Below are positions 22,024 through 35,400 of a stretch of 64,000 nt of DNA, in pieces. Location: assembly GCA_030374765.1 (NCBI GenBank), contig JARGXX010000022.1:1240001-1304000 (forward strand), given 5' to 3'. The notes beneath the pieces are model-generated. The model ran no database searches. It was given only the letters and a program-made list of their open reading frames with translations, and was not told the DNA's origin. Source of the DNA: Agarophyton chilense. Taxonomy: Eukaryota; Rhodophyta; Florideophyceae; Gracilariales; Gracilariaceae. Numbering within the stretch: position 1 is the stretch's first letter; each line of letters opens with the position of its first letter. The position numbers and the translations under genes are program-made.

Positions 22024-25000
22024 ACCACGCGACGAATACTGCGTAGAATACCACACAACTAACCGTGCGCAATGAACGAAGACTTCACTGACGTTTCGAA
22101 GCTGCGAGTTCCGCTGCTCAAAGCAGACAACTAATTCATTTGGTGGAAGAAGCTCGAACTCGTTTTGCGCGCACAAGGAGTCTGGCACATCGTAGACGTC
22201 ACAGAACCCCCACCGAAAAAGGAGTCAGGAACCGCATGGAAGTACGATCATCGATCAGATCTTGCGTTTTCATGTATATTTCTATCTGTCCACGAATCTT
22301 GTGTAGTACCAGTTATCGACATAAAGGATCCCACTGTAGTCTGGACCAAGCTCAAGATTACCTTCCGAATGGTATCGCAGGCGAGCGTGGATGCATTACT
22401 AGAAACGCACCAAGACTTATCAATAAACACCAATGAGAGTGTTTTGGAGTACATAAGTCGCCTAGCAGAAATTGAGTCTAAGGTACTTGGCATTGGCTAC
22501 AGTATAACAGATGTAGAGCGACTGAGGGCACTCTTGAGGGGTCTATTGAAGGAATTCAAGGTCACGAAGAAAGTCATCAAGGGCACAGGGAAGACCTATG
22601 ATGACTCAGTGGCGATGTTGATTCAGAATGAAGCCGAACGAACCAAGGACGAAGTAAAGGCTGGAAATGATGGATCGAGAGCCCTCCAAGCAAGGAGTGG
22701 GGGCAGATTTTAGAAGAGGCATAGAGGTTCTTCAACGCATGGAGGTTCCTCAACGGGCAGAACATGCTACTTTTGTGACAAGAAGGGACACTTGAAGCGC
22801 AACTGTTGGTTCAATCCAGAGAGTAGGAACTACAAAGGGTCCAATATACACGACAAAACTCAGAAGAACACACATGAGGGTGGTGAAGAGGACGATGTAA
22901 GTGCATGTTTCACTTTCATTGAAAGCACTACCGCATTCAAAGAAGACCTGGAGACACCAGTAGATGTCAAGGACGATGATGAGCTTGGCGCTGATCATGG
23001 ATTGGTTGCAGGACAGAAGACGTTGAGGGATCGGCAGAGGAAGTGGTACCTGGACTCCGGCGTATCTTTTCACATGACGAATGACCTCAAGAACTTCTGT
23101 GGCCTCGTGAAGAGGTCTGAAAAGAAGTTCATCTCGGTTGGTATAGGAGCGAAATTGTCGGTTGAAGGCAGAGGAGACGTGCGATGTAGCGTGAGGGTGC
23201 GAACAAATAATGGGACTCTTCATCTTGAGAACGTCCAATGTATTCCAAAGCTCATGTGTAACCTTCTCTCAGTAAGTGCCATCAGACGAAAAGGGTTCTC
23301 TATTCTGTCTACTACGGATGAGTTTGACAACGGCGTTGCGTTGATAGGAGGACATGGCAATAACAAACAATTGGCTATTGCTGTAGAGCGCGATGAAGGG
23401 CTCTATGAACTACTCCTAACACATCGATCAGACGATAAGGATTCTGCATTGATTGCCAATGATAATCAGAGTTTTACGAAGGTTTGGCACAACAGATTGG
23501 GCCATCCCAGCCACCAGTATCTACGAAAAACGCTCATGATTGTGAAGGGCGTATCTTTGGAAAGAGTCAAGAAGATGGCTCAATGTGAGCCATGTGCGTT
23601 AGGCAAAGCAGTCAGAGCATCCCGGCTCCCAATAACTGAGAAGGAACGAATGACAAAGAGCATTTTAGAACTCGTTGATACCGATGTAATGGGTCCAATC
23701 AAGGTAAAGTCTCTCTCTGGAGCAAGGTATATTGTGACGGCATATGAAGACAAGAGCTGCTTGTCCTCCCTGAGGTTCTTGAGAAAGAGGTCCTCCTGTG
23801 AGGATGCGTTGAAGCAGATGATATATGAGTTTGAAACTCAGTCGGAACTGAAGGTTAAGAGATTTCGGTTCGATAATGCAGGCGAGTATGGGAGCAATTC
23901 ATTCACGAAGTGGTTACAGGACAAAGGGGTTATCCTTGAGCCATCACCAGCGTATAGTCCAGAGTCAAACGGCAAAGCCGAACGTTTGAATCGTACACTC
24001 AATGACAAAGCGCGGACAATGCTGCGAACATTGGCTGGAACTCCTCGCTACACTCAGTTATGGACTGAAGCTGTACGTACTGTAAGCTACCTGCGCAACC
24101 GAATGTACACGAAGCGAAGCGATCAGCGCGAGGGGACTCCCCTCGAAGCGTTCACGGGCAATAGGCCGAACATATCCCATCTTCGGACATTTGGAACAGA
24201 ATGTTTTCTTCATATACCCAAGGAGAGAAGAACAAAAAGGGACAAGTACAGTGCTCGTTCCATGAGAGGAGTGCTGGTGGGTTACGACAAGGGAACCTGT
24301 TACAGAGTGTATTTACCAGAAGCATCGAAGATTATTGTCTCAAAGGATGTATCGTTCAATGAAACTGTCGTAGGTTGGAACAGGAAGGTGATGAACTGTC
24401 AAGAGCTTGATTTGTCTACAGTCGGCTCTATCATTGAAGAATTGATTCCACTGGAGGAGAACATCACAGGTTCTGAGGTAGAAGTGTCCCACGCTGATGA
24501 AATGATAATTGCGGAAGACAGAAGAGGCACTGAATATAAGGATGAGAAACAAGAGGCCAAAGAAGAGGATGTTTTCGTTGATGCTGAACAAGATTTTACT
24601 TACGACCCGGAGGACGTCACTAACTATCCTGCGGAGCTACGACGATCTACTAGAACTCGTGAACGGACGTCGCGCTACAAGCCGGACACTGCGCTTGCAT
24701 TGGTCGCATAGAGCGTGCTGAGTGATTCGACGGCTAATGACCCCAGCACTCATGAAGAGGCTATGCGTGCTCCGGATGAAAAGAACTGGGTTCAATCAAT
24801 GGAAGAAGAGATGGGCAACATGACGCAACGGGAAGTATGGAAACCTGTCCCGCGCCCGGCAAACTGCACTCCGGTTGACAACCGAAGGATATTCTTCAAG
24901 AAGCGTGATGAAAACGGTCAAGTGACCCGGTACAGGGCTCGTTTGGTCGCACGCGGTTTCTCTCAGCGAAGGGGAATTTACTACGCTGAGTTGTTTGCGC

Positions 25001-26271
25001 CAGTAGCCAAGTATGATACCATCCGCACACTACTATTCATGGCAGTAGAACAAGATCTTCTCATGATTCAGTTTGACGTCCAAACTGCTTTTCTCTACGG
25101 CGATCAAGAAGAGGAGTTGTACATGACGCAGCCAAAAGGGTTTGTCATCCAGGGCAAAGAAAGTCATGTGCTACGCTTGCTGAATGCAATTTACGGCACA
25201 AAACAAGCTTCACGTGCCTGGAGGAAGAAGTTTGTTTCTTTGATGGACCAAAGCGGATGTACTCAATCACAAAACGATCGTAGTTTGTTCTTCTATAGCA
25301 AGGGATCGAGAAGAGTTTGTATTTTTATGTATGTAGATGATGGTTTGGTTACTGGGAAAGAAAGAAGTGACATACAGCAGTTCATGGGGAAGTTGCTAAC
25401 TTTCGTGAAAATAAGAATCACTGAGAACCCGAAGAAGTTTTTTGGTGTGATTATCGAACGCGAGGCTACGAAGAACCAGATTTGTATTCATAACAAACCC
25501 ATGATCTTGGAGTTCTCGAAGCGCTTCAGAATGTCTCATGCGGCCGATGCGTACGTCCCTTTGCAACACTCGAACTTTCCGGCGACGAACAAAGAAGGGG
25601 GAGAAGCTCTACCCTACAGGGAACTAGTCGGATCACTGATGCACTTGGCCAACACAGTTCGACCTGACATTGCATTTTCTGTTTCCTACTTGGCCCGTTT
25701 TATGCATATCTACAATAGGGAGCATTTGAATGCTGCAAAGAACACCTTGCAGTACTTGAAAACTGCAGTTGATGCAGAAATTGTTTACAAGAAAAGAAAA
25801 GGTGTACTGGTAGGGTATTCAGATGCGGATTTTGCTGGTGATCGTTCAGACCGCAATTCGACTAGTGGGTACGTTTTCAAGTTCTGTGGGGGAGCCATTG
25901 CATGGCGTTCGAAGAAACAGACTCTAGTAGCGCAGTCAAAACTTGAAGCAGAGTACGTTGCGATGTCATTTGCAGTGCGCCAAGGGTTATGGCTACGAAG
26001 AATTTTTGCTGAGATTTATGGCGTGGCAGAAACACCTTTGACAATCTTTAGTGATAACGAGGGAATGTTGAAATTCAGCAAGGAGGAGACTATCGACGAG
26101 CAAACAAATCGACGTGAAGTATCATTTTCTGAGCAAGGCTGTTCAGGATGGCTACGTCTGTTTGAAGTACTTGAAAACTGCGCAAATGACAGCTGATGTT
26201 TTCACCCAAGCGCTACCGAAAGAAAAGCACATGCTTATGTGTAATCTGGTGGGGATGATTGTCAGGAGATT

Positions 26272-26285
26272 GGAACGAAGGGGAG
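26272..26285 (+). promoter_or_regulatory. Polypurine tract, copia-B
   Basis: GGAACGAAGGGGAG abuts the 3' LTR and is nearly all purine, as expected for the plus-strand primer of an LTR element. Confidence 0.75.
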
Positions 26286-26515
26286 TGTTGGAGAATTGAT
26301 CGTTACAATCGGACAAGAACGGATGCAGTTTTTGGGAACTGTATCGGAATAGTGGCGCAGAGTTTGTAACCAAAACGATTGGAACTAGATACAAATTTTG
26401 AAAAGCCTGTGACCAGTGATTTGAGGCGGGAGGATAGTTTGGCTGCCTATAAAGGGCAGCCTGAACAAACAGTAGACCCTGGGAACTGCTTAGATTGGTA
26501 GATCCTTGAACAAGA
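26286..26515 (+). repeat. copia-B 3' LTR (230 bp)
   Basis: It is identical to the 5' LTR except for two transitions. It is followed by the target duplication CTTCT at 26,516-26,520. Confidence 0.95.
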
Positions 26516-26520
26516 CTTCT

Positions 26521-27559
26521 CTTATTTCAAAATAACAAATGAGCTGGAAATGAGGGTCTAAACAATAACGACGAAATTTTTCATTAAAAAGGGCTATTCT
26601 TTGAAGGTTTTCGTACCATCTTCGCCCAAATGCCGTGATGTTTGGTAGGGCTGATCCACATGGAAAGCATTTGCATTACGACGTACTTCATTGGACGCTC
26701 CCTCTTCATAGAGCACCCAATTAACTAAGCTTTTTACCTTCGAACCATCCAAAGTAGCAGACTCGTTATAAAAGTCATTTTCACAGTCTACCGACATACT
26801 TAGGCTGCGATCTAGACTGTCGAATCCGTTTCTATTAGGCTTTTAATTGCTCAAGTGGCTCTTTCTGTGCCAAAGGAAAGTGTGACATTGCTTGGCCAAC
26901 ATGTTTCCCAATATGTTCTCAGGCGAGGCCCACGATCAGATCGGCTTAGAGACGCCCGCAAAGTCAAGTTTTTCTGCATTAAGCATAGCTGTCGAACCCT
27001 GAACCACCTGCAGTTTGTCGTTCAACAGCTAAGCTGTTTTTCTATCGCAAGGGCGTTGGCTTTCCTAAACTTACCTCTCTTGGGCGATAAACGTAACACT
27101 GTATTGGTGCTCGCTTGATTTAGAATCCCCGTGGAAAGTGCCATCCGGTGCAAGTGTGGTATAGTGTTCACTGGAGGAATCGGTGTGAATTGTAGCGCGC
27201 TAATGTGGAATTGAATCGTCAGTAGACAGTAGTTACGGTCTATACGCCTTGATTACGGTGTAGAAAAACTTCCGTGCGTCATGGTGATTTTGATGAGACG
27301 AAGTGGTAGCATTGCTTGGGCCAGAGTTCACTCATTCAATTCCTGAGACAGTGCTTCAACGGTGGCAATAAAGACGCCCAACCGCTGGAAGTAAACCTCG
27401 GACATTGGCGTAAAAGAAGCGGCATCCTTCTGGGCCGAGTATGATAAACTCGGAAAATCAGAGAGTTCTCGCGTAGGATGTGGCAAGAAAGACGGTGTTT
27501 TGTACGTTTAAGTGAGCTGAACTCTTGACGTGTTCCAAGGGCGATCATTCACATTAGTG
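26521..27559. other. No recognisable gene
   Basis: Only short frames with no recognisable motif. The minus-strand gypsy relic that follows may extend a little into this stretch, but its sequence is not recognisable here. Confidence 0.45.
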
Positions 27560-28480
27560 AGCTGTCTACAAACTGCAGTTACTCCGAAGACGGGTGACAA
27601 GGCAATTAAAATACGGTCGCGCGAAATTTGCTCAGGGGCATCTATTATTTCTACCACGATGGCCGCCTCTTAAATGAAGGTCACCTTGCAAAGCCCGTCA
27701 GCCAGACGCAAAAGTTTGTTACGAATCTCCTTGTTATATTTCAAATATTTTCTACATATTAAGATATAGTCACCTGCTTGTGGGCGGCTTTGGCAGGTGC
27801 AATTTAAATGAGAGCAGCAGATATCATTTTGGTCACCCACTACTTCTACTTCTGGCATTATTCTTTTGCAGAAGAGAAATTGTCCAGCGTAGACTAAAAA
27901 TCTCAATGCAATAACAGATAGAGGGCGAAACAAGCTCAAATTGGACGGAACCAAACATTTTGTGCATTATTTTTTCTTATACAACACAAATACTAGCGCG
28001 ATTGTTAGAATGTGCCAGCTTTAGAGGTTATTAGTCATGAAAGAACGGAGAGAGGCTAGCAGCGTTCGGTTGAGCCGTTCGAGCGGTTTATAACATGGTG
28101 TGGTAGATCGTTGTGACGATGTTCTTGATGTCGATAATCTGTCTTATGGTCTCAAGGAATCGCGACACGAATTTCTTTTCATCGTCTGACAGACGGCGAG
28201 CCAGAGATCGATATAGATCTATGCAGTAGGTGACAAGAGCTTGAACAGCAGTAGACGCAACTATGTTGCGTGGAGATACGGGACAAACTATCTTCAAGAA
28301 ACGAACTCTGATAACGAGTAAGAATTTATGTCAACATATAGTAGCTAGCAGCGGCCCTAGAATGTCATTAGAGACAAAATCGAGGGTAGCCAGTGCCGGG
28401 AAAGGCTCAAACTTAGTTGAGTGGTTTCGCAGTTTTAAGTTGATTTATGGAACATTCGGTGTAAACTCATACATGTTTGT
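27560..28480 (-). mobile_element. Ty3/gypsy integrase relic
   Basis: Minus-strand translation gives integrase core pieces: a block near 28,400-28,350 ending NDILGPL, then KFVSRFLETI and IYHTML at about 28,180-28,090. A C-terminal segment follows at about 27,800-27,560, with AGDYILICRKYLKYN, NKLLRLADGL and IDAPEQISRDRI, the last like the usual SRDRI end of the GPY/F module. The order fits Ty3/gypsy and resembles the element at 38.4-40.9 kb. It is broken in several places and old. No LTRs were found. Confidence 0.65.
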
Positions 28481-29329
28481 GCCAGTCTACCACCAGGACG
28501 GGCTAGTGAACGCTTTGTCGCACATCAAGGTAAGGCTTCCGTCCAGCTTTGTGTCCATCAGGTTTTGCACACTTCAATTGATTCAGTACCATGTACTATA
28601 AAGCGTGCGACATCGCAATTCGGAGGGATGACCGCACTGTCCTGACAATGTACTTAATTTCATTAGCCTTTTAGGGTAGTGCTTAATCGGTTTAAGCCAA
28701 ACACGTATCATTATACAGAAGAATTCTCCTTGCGGTTCTCTCAATATCTCTTCCAAAGTTATTGGCACAAAACTATCGGGATTGGGCTTCCGATTTACTC
28801 ATAGGCAAATAGCCCGACCGATTCGGAATCAAACTCTCGTTATTTGAGCCATCTTTTTGGTATCCGGTCTGGGTCTTTCGGCTTCCTAACGTCTCCGACT
28901 ATACAAAATATTTCGTTATCAATGACGTATATAGTGAACATTGGCGGATTCCGTCGTCATCGAAGGTCAAAGCGTCCCCCTTTGCTGTTAAGTGCGAAAG
29001 AACATCCATGTACGCCTTCTGCGTGCCCTTAATACTGATTAAATCCATTTTTTATTGCGCTAAACGGAGACTCGAACGAATTGAGAAGGTAGATGGTTCG
29101 GAGTTGGCCATATGTTACAGTGAGGATGAGGGATCCACGTCAACCGTAAAATGCACATCTGTGAGAAATAGTAGAAGTTTGAAGAAGTTCCACACAACGG
29201 CGAGATACTCATTTTCCGATATTAAGTAGCTTCGATTCTTGGTATTAAACGAACGTAACAAATTAGTACGGGTTTCTGTTCTTCTTTAAACGGTTCTTGG
29301 AATACGAGAGAAAAGACGTGAAACCTTTC
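28481..29329. other. No recognisable gene
   Basis: Short frames only, none over 75 codons with a recognisable motif. It probably includes the older 5' part of the minus-strand gypsy relic beside it. Confidence 0.4.
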
Positions 29330-32201
29330 TATATAACTTGGTCGTTGCCATTGTCGCTTTTCTATTATTTTCAGTTATCGAAATGTTTGAAGAATTAAAA
29401 ATGTGACGTGACAAGAGTTGAAGAAGGTGTTTGACTGTCCTGGATTGGCAGATTGAGTGTTTTTTGGGATCAAGGGAGGAATTGTAGTGTTTGTTGGAGT
29501 TTTGGGAAGTGGTTGATGCGTACTGGTTTTGTAAGGATAACTGTTTTCATTTCGGTGTTAGGAAGCAGATGTGAATTAATGATTCTACTGGCTCCATGAT
29601 GTTTAAGACAGTAATGTGGAAGGCTAATGTATTTGATTTGTTTTGTCGATGACTGGTTTTCTGCGATAAGTATTGCGCAGAAATTGTCGATATAGTGCGG
29701 TGTTGGTCGGTCAGATGTAGCGCTTGCGTCTCGGAGTAGCTTTTCAAACCATGTTGTATAGGGGTTGGTGTCTGTTTCTGTATTATATTCGGCCTCGGTT
29801 TTTAATTTTTGAGACGACGTTTTGTTTGCGTGATGTTCAAGATAATGGAGTAGAGTAAACACAGAGAACGTTATCGGAGATTGATTTGCTTTTCAATTTT
29901 TGTTTGCGAAATCCGCGTCGCAGTATGTTCTGAGTAACCCGTCATGTCATTTTTTTTGTTGTCCTGTGGGGAAAAATAGACCATGAGTTCGGGTGCCTGT
30001 GACGTAGCGTTTGAGACCTTTAAAGAACTTTTTTGGTGGTGTTGTTGAGGTTGCGATATACGGTGAGCTAGACGGTTGGTTGCGTATTCAATGTCGGGAC
30101 GAGTGCTATATGTTGTATTGCGGGTTTCACAGAAGTTTTTACCTTATTATGTAGCTTGTGAAGGTGAGAGCTTTTTGGTCGACGATTGCTGATCTATGAC
30201 CGTTAGGGATTTTGATCGTATGAAAGAAGGGTTGGAGTATTGCATATTTGTTTCCTGTGGGAGTGCATAAATTGCGTCTGGTTCGGATGTGTGAATATTT
30301 TCGGGGTACCTACAGATTGTCCAGTTAGGCAATCGATGTTTTAGGCCTAGCCGCTTGAACTTGTACTTGGTGAGGAATTGGCGATATAGATCGTCTTTGA
30401 AAGATGGTTGAGATGCAAGACCCATGATATCATCAAAAGTTGTGTTCACTATTGTGGTCTTTGTCGGTCGATAGGGTTGAAAGACAGGGATCATGTTCGG
30501 AGCGAACGATTTTGTGTGTGTTGAGCAACTGTTGCAGTTCATGACTGTAGTATTAAGCGTTGGGCGTGGATCCGTAGAGGTTTTCGACAAGGCGGCCGTT
30601 TGTGATGTAGTGTTTAGGTATATGCTGTTGTTGTGATACATGAGGTCAAAGGCGGGCATCTTTTTTACGTATATCGGCCAGACGTACGGATATTTATCGT
30701 GGAAGTATGATCATTTGGTGTGGGTATATAGTAGCAAGTTCATGATCACATGAACATGATCACATGAAGAGCGAGCAGCATGCGTTAAGTAATGTTATTG
30801 GTGGTGTAGATGGTTGTGTGGTTATGATCGGAATGGAGACCTCCTCTCATTAGATCTTCGCGTAGGCTAAAGTATACTTTTCTTTGTACGATGTAACCTT
30901 CTGCTAACGTTTTACATCGGTGTACTATCACAAGTGTGATTATTGCTTCTGGATGTGGTTTAAATCCAGAGTAAAGCCGTTTTATTCTGGTTTATGCGTC
31001 GATGTTACGAATTTCTTGGGCGTGGGCTGTGATTCATTTTTGAGAGTCAAAAGAAGTTCATGCTTGTTGTAGGTTTACTGGAATTTAGTTGTTGAGTTGT
31101 ATTCTGGTATTATCCGGTAGGTGTTGGTTGGATGTGCTGGGCTCTGGCTTTCAAGTCTTTCGTTGTTGTCGGAGTGGGGTTGCTCTGTGTGTGATACGGG
31201 TATAAGTCTGTGGCACAGATCTGTTGGTATGAGGAGGTTCTCAGGTTCAGGATGAAGTTGTGTTCTTACGAGATGGCATACATGTATCGATTTGGCGCGG
31301 AACGTGTTTGGAGTTTCTTTTTCGAAGAATTTACCGGTATCGTACCAACCCGTCTGAAAATGAACAGTCTTGTCGGGTTTGGTATGGGTTTGTACCAAGG
31401 CTGGTATGGAGAGGTATTCGCTGCGCTGTGAAGATTGCGGTGGTAATTGAAGGTTAAATCTCTAGTGGCATCCTCCCAAAATATTTCGTTCATTGATGAT
31501 GCGTTTAGAAATGCGCGTATGGAGTTCTCAGTAGTATGATTTAGTCCTTCGGCGATTCCATCCTCTTAGGGTTGGTGGATTGAGCGGAGGTTGTAAAGGG
31601 TTTTGTGTTTGTAGTATATCTTTTGCAACGCTTGGGATATGTAGTTCATCGTACTTTCACAGTGAAAGTCTTCTGATGGTTGTTTAGTTGTGTGTTGGAT
31701 GTTGTGCAGGCTGATTTCAATGTGGGCCGGTATATCTTTCCTGTTTTTGATTTAGTGGGCTATTGCAAATTTGCTTGTTGCGCATGTCACGAGTAGCACA
31801 TTTTTGTCTCCTTGCGCTGACGTGAGGTGGATAAGGCCGCAGCTATTTCAGCTCAGATACGCCCCGTTGGGTATGTGTATTGAATTGGTTTTGTGTGCCG
31901 ATGGTTAGTGTTTTCCGTGCTCACATTCACTGCATGTGACGTTAACGTCCGGTGGTAATGAGTTGAACATGTTGGGAAGTAGTCAGTAGCATGTGGTAAG
32001 GGCTAACGTTTATTAGTAAATATTTTTACCAGTTTTTTGTCGTAGGTTGGATATGGAATTGACTTAGTTTGTGAATCTTGTTGTTGAGCGTTCATAATGG
32101 TCGTGTTTCTGGGGTTGGGGTCGTTTTCTTTGTGACGAAAGAGGGCAAAGTGGTCGTTTGGGGCTTTTTCAAGGCAATTGGTTTAATGTTGTTGGAGGAT
32201 G
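29330..32201 (-). mobile_element. Old copia-A copy on the minus strand, 3' part
   Basis: Read on the minus strand, this follows copia-A from integrase to LTR. Integrase pieces lie at about 32,000-31,250 (FWEDATRDLTFNYH matches YWEDAARDTLFKYN). RT pieces lie at about 30,660-30,350 (NTTFDDIMGLAS matches STTIDDFLVLAS). RNase H is at about 29,860-29,500 (HYIDNFCAILIAENQ matches HYIDNRSAVLIAENQ). An LTR copy begins AGTCAAACACC at about 29,434 and runs to about 29,330. The copy is much diverged and has many breaks. Copia-C has inserted into it at 32,201/32,202, and its upstream part seems to continue from 36,974. Confidence 0.75.
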
Positions 32202-32449
32202 TCTCAGTGAACTTGAATGTTTGTATCAAGGTCAATTTATTCTTGTATTGCTTACGTGACTTTCGTTTGATTTTGTATTTGTATTTGTTTACGAGAGCAA
32301 ACACTTCGTAGTTTATTGCTCTCGTATTCGTCTGTTGAGTATAAAGAAAGGACTGCTGATCTTAATGTTTGTATCAGCAGTCCTCAACTCCTATCGTCTT
32401 GTTTTCACCTAACTAGCCTCTTTAACGCTCATTTTCACTCGATCGGAGA
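32202..32449 (+). repeat. copia-C 5' LTR (248 bp)
   Basis: It starts TCTCAGTGAACTTG. The 3' LTR ends CTGAGA, so the termini form a perfect 6-bp inverted repeat TCTCAG/CTGAGA instead of TG...CA. The target duplication GGATG fixes these ends. It also contains a short inverted pair, AAGGACTGCTGAT and ATCAGCAGTCCT, that could form a hairpin in RNA near 32,346-32,385. Confidence 0.9.
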
Positions 32450-32463
32450 GGTTATGGGCCCAG
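32450..32463 (+). promoter_or_regulatory. Primer-binding site, copia-C
   Basis: GGTTATGGGCCCAG follows the 5' LTR without a gap and is identical to the copia-B site, although the LTRs of the two families are unrelated. It is complementary to the anticodon arm of initiator tRNA-Met. Confidence 0.85.
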
Positions 32464-35400
32464 GTTACGTCAGTCTGCAACATTTGTTCTTTTGCTTACA
32501 GAGTTGTTGTTGTTAATTGTCTCTCTTCTGCCTTGCTTATTTGAATCTTCTACACTGTATTCTCGGTTTCTCTCTCACCATGGATTCTGATGGATTGAAA
32601 GTTCGAATTATGCCTTTTGATGAGAAGCATGACTACAAGCTCTGGAGAATACGAATTGATGCCGCATGTAATGCCAAAGGCATTGGAGAAGTTTTGAGTC
32701 AGGCTCGAAATCCCTTCAGCTCTGATGAAGAGAAGAAAGCCGAATGGGTGTTCAGTAAGAAGAAAGCAAGCCGACTTATTTTTTCTGCTCTGTTTGATGA
32801 GGCTCTGCGTGTAGTACAGAGCGACATTGGAAACCCATGTAAAATGCTGAAAAGACTGGATGAGCGTTTTGCATCCACGTCAACAGCATCCCGCATTGTC
32901 AAAATGTGTGAGTTGATAAACATGAGGTATTCCAACATCAACCAAAACATGGGTTGTCATATCGACAAGATGGCCAGTGTCATCGAAGAACTAACAGCCT
33001 TGGAAATAGAAAACTACCTGAAGAGCTCACTGTTGCTCTTTTAGTGTCTTCGGTTACTGCAATGGAACTTAATCCTTTTTGTCCTGCCATCAAAACCCTT
33101 TCAAATTAGAAAACCACCTGGGATGTTGTTTCGATTCGTCTGCTTGATGAAGTTCGAACACTCGGAAGTCAATTCTCAGAACGAGCTGCGGCAGCCCGAC
33201 CAAAATGTGGAATATGCAACAAGGAAAACCATACAACCAATCGCTGTTATCTAAATCCCTTGAACCCAAAGAACAAACTGAAAATCCCTACTAAATCAAC
33301 CACAGCGCTATCGGCTCAGAAGTCTACAGAATCGACCGAGAAGCCCGATAAACTGACTGACATTGGTTCAAGCTCTAGGAAAACAACCAACCGCGTAGCA
33401 GTCACACGTCCCCGAGCCATGGCTGCACGCACTACAGAAGACAACTTTTTAATGTTGGACTCTGGTTCTACTGCCCACCTGACATCCTCCCCAAAGTATT
33501 TATATCGGAGCTATAAGTGCAATGTTCCTATTGCATTGGGAGACAACTCGGATATCGTAGCCACAGAAACAGGTGTAAGAGACGTTACCTGGTCTTATGG
33601 AGGAAGTGACACAACGGTTTCGCTCAGCAACACGCTGGTTTCTAGCAATATTGCCATGAGTCTGCTCTCTATCCCAGCTCTTACTGCCAAAAATCTCGCT
33701 GTCCTCTTTCTTCCAGCGGTAGCCTACATCATTGATCTGGATGACAACCTGCGGATCATTGGCAGCGCTTCTAAAAACCCTGATGGACTATATTACATTC
33801 CTGGACACTGCTCCTCCTCCTCACACCCAGTCAATTTTAGCTCAAACCCCCAAACGATGGCTACGATGGCTCGTGTTTCCGATATTATCAGCACTGATGA
33901 TGCAATGAAGGCCTCTACAGTAGCTGTGGAAGAAATGACGATGAAGGCGTCCACAGTAGCTGTGGAAGAAATTGACTTAACTTCCAAGAATATTTCGCTG
34001 TGGCACAACTGACTTGGTCATACTGCAACGATGGCAGAGGTCAGGACTCTACTTAAAAGACATGTGCTATCCAAATCTGGCAAATCAACAATGGATTGCA
34101 TTCCGTGCGTTCGTGGAAAATTTCGGCGTAGCTTCCGGGGTTTCTTAACATCCTCCGGTAGACCTGGTCCCCTCCACACTGACATTACCTTTGTCGGCAC
34201 TGAATCGGAAGGTGGTCATGTTTACTACATAATCATTGTCGATGAATACACTCGGTATCTATTCGCAGCCGCACTCCTCCGCAAATCCGAAGCATCTGAT
34301 ATACTGTTGAAGTACGTAAATTGGTTCGAGCGCCAATCTAACCAACGTGTCATTTAGCTTCACTCAGACGGTGGTTCAGAGTTCTTCAAGGCGCAAAAGA
34401 CCTTGAAGCGCAGTGGCGTCGTCATTACTACAACTTCGGCCTACACACCATCATCGAATGGTCTTACTGAACGTAACATTGCTGTCCCTATGGGACCCAT
34501 ACGAGCCTGTCTGGAACAGGCTCATATGCCTCTCTCTTTCTGGAAAGATGCTCTTCATCATGTAGTTTTCTGCAAAAATGTCGGCATCCACCGCAGTACA
34601 GCTCGCATACCTTTTGTCCACTTACTTCAGGAGCCTCCTCACGATGTAAAGCATCTTCGAAGTTTTGGGTGCCTAGCCCTTGTGGAGGAAAACCCCAAAG
34701 ATTGTAAGAAGATGCAACCCCGACTTGTGGAAGGCCTCAATCTTGGACACATCCGTGGTGGCATGTACAAAATCTTAACCAGCATCGGTGTTACCATAAC
34801 CAAGCATGTCAGATTTCTTGAAAATGAGTTTCCTGGTCTTTCCCTCATTAATGGGTCTGCTTCACCTATACCTCAAACCGCTTCAGACTGTTCTTCCTAT
34901 AACCCTTCAAAAGGCTATGCTTCCAGTGATGATGACGATGACACTCCCCCCGGTTCCAATCATATCACCCCCTCACTCTCGTCTCATGCAGACGAAACTG
35001 AATCCCTCAGTTTATCTCACAGTGACAGTAGCTCCGAACTGACTTATTATCCAGAGAAACCGTCAACCTACGATCCAGACCTTGGCGGGTATGCATCTGA
35101 CTTTGAGATAGAGGTTGCAAATGCAGTACGGACACTTCCTGAAGAAATCAGCACATCTGATGAACCTACACTACATCACGCTCTCTCATCTCCTGAAGCT
35201 ACCCACTGGAAGGACGCTATCCGTACTGAATTCGAAACTATTCGCAATCTCGGTACCTACTAGGATGCCACCTCTGACCATGGCCAGCCAATTCCTTCCG
35301 GATTATATTTCCGTCTTACACGAGATCAGAACGGTAAGCCCTTACGTTTCAAAGCTCGATTGGTTGCACGAGGAAATTTCCAGACCGTATCTGATAAAGA

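Larger units (their letters stand above)
21775..26520 (+). mobile_element. Ty1/copia retrotransposon, family copia-B, with target duplication
   Basis: The element proper is 21,780-26,515, flanked on both sides by CTTCT. Gag begins at the ATG at 22,072 and ends with a CCHC zinc knuckle (CYFCDKKGHLKRNC, about 22,765-22,806). The protease motif LDSGVSFHMTN is near 23,050. The integrase spans about 23,480-24,250: WHNRLGHPS and a C-x2-C pair (CEPCALGK), then the core with DTDVMGPI, FDNAGEYGS and SNGKAERLNRTL. Reverse transcriptase is at about 24,830-25,560, with the box YVDDGL. RNase H is at about 25,800-26,250, with YSDADFAGD. The LTRs differ at only 2 of 230 positions, so insertion is recent. 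The element looks nearly whole, with only a few breaks. Confidence 0.95.

Noticed and set aside
33900-33975. Tandem duplication of a short coding segment in copia-C as a functional repeat
   Set aside because: It is a single 42-bp duplication (KASTVAVEE repeated) in an old element and is most simply replication slippage.
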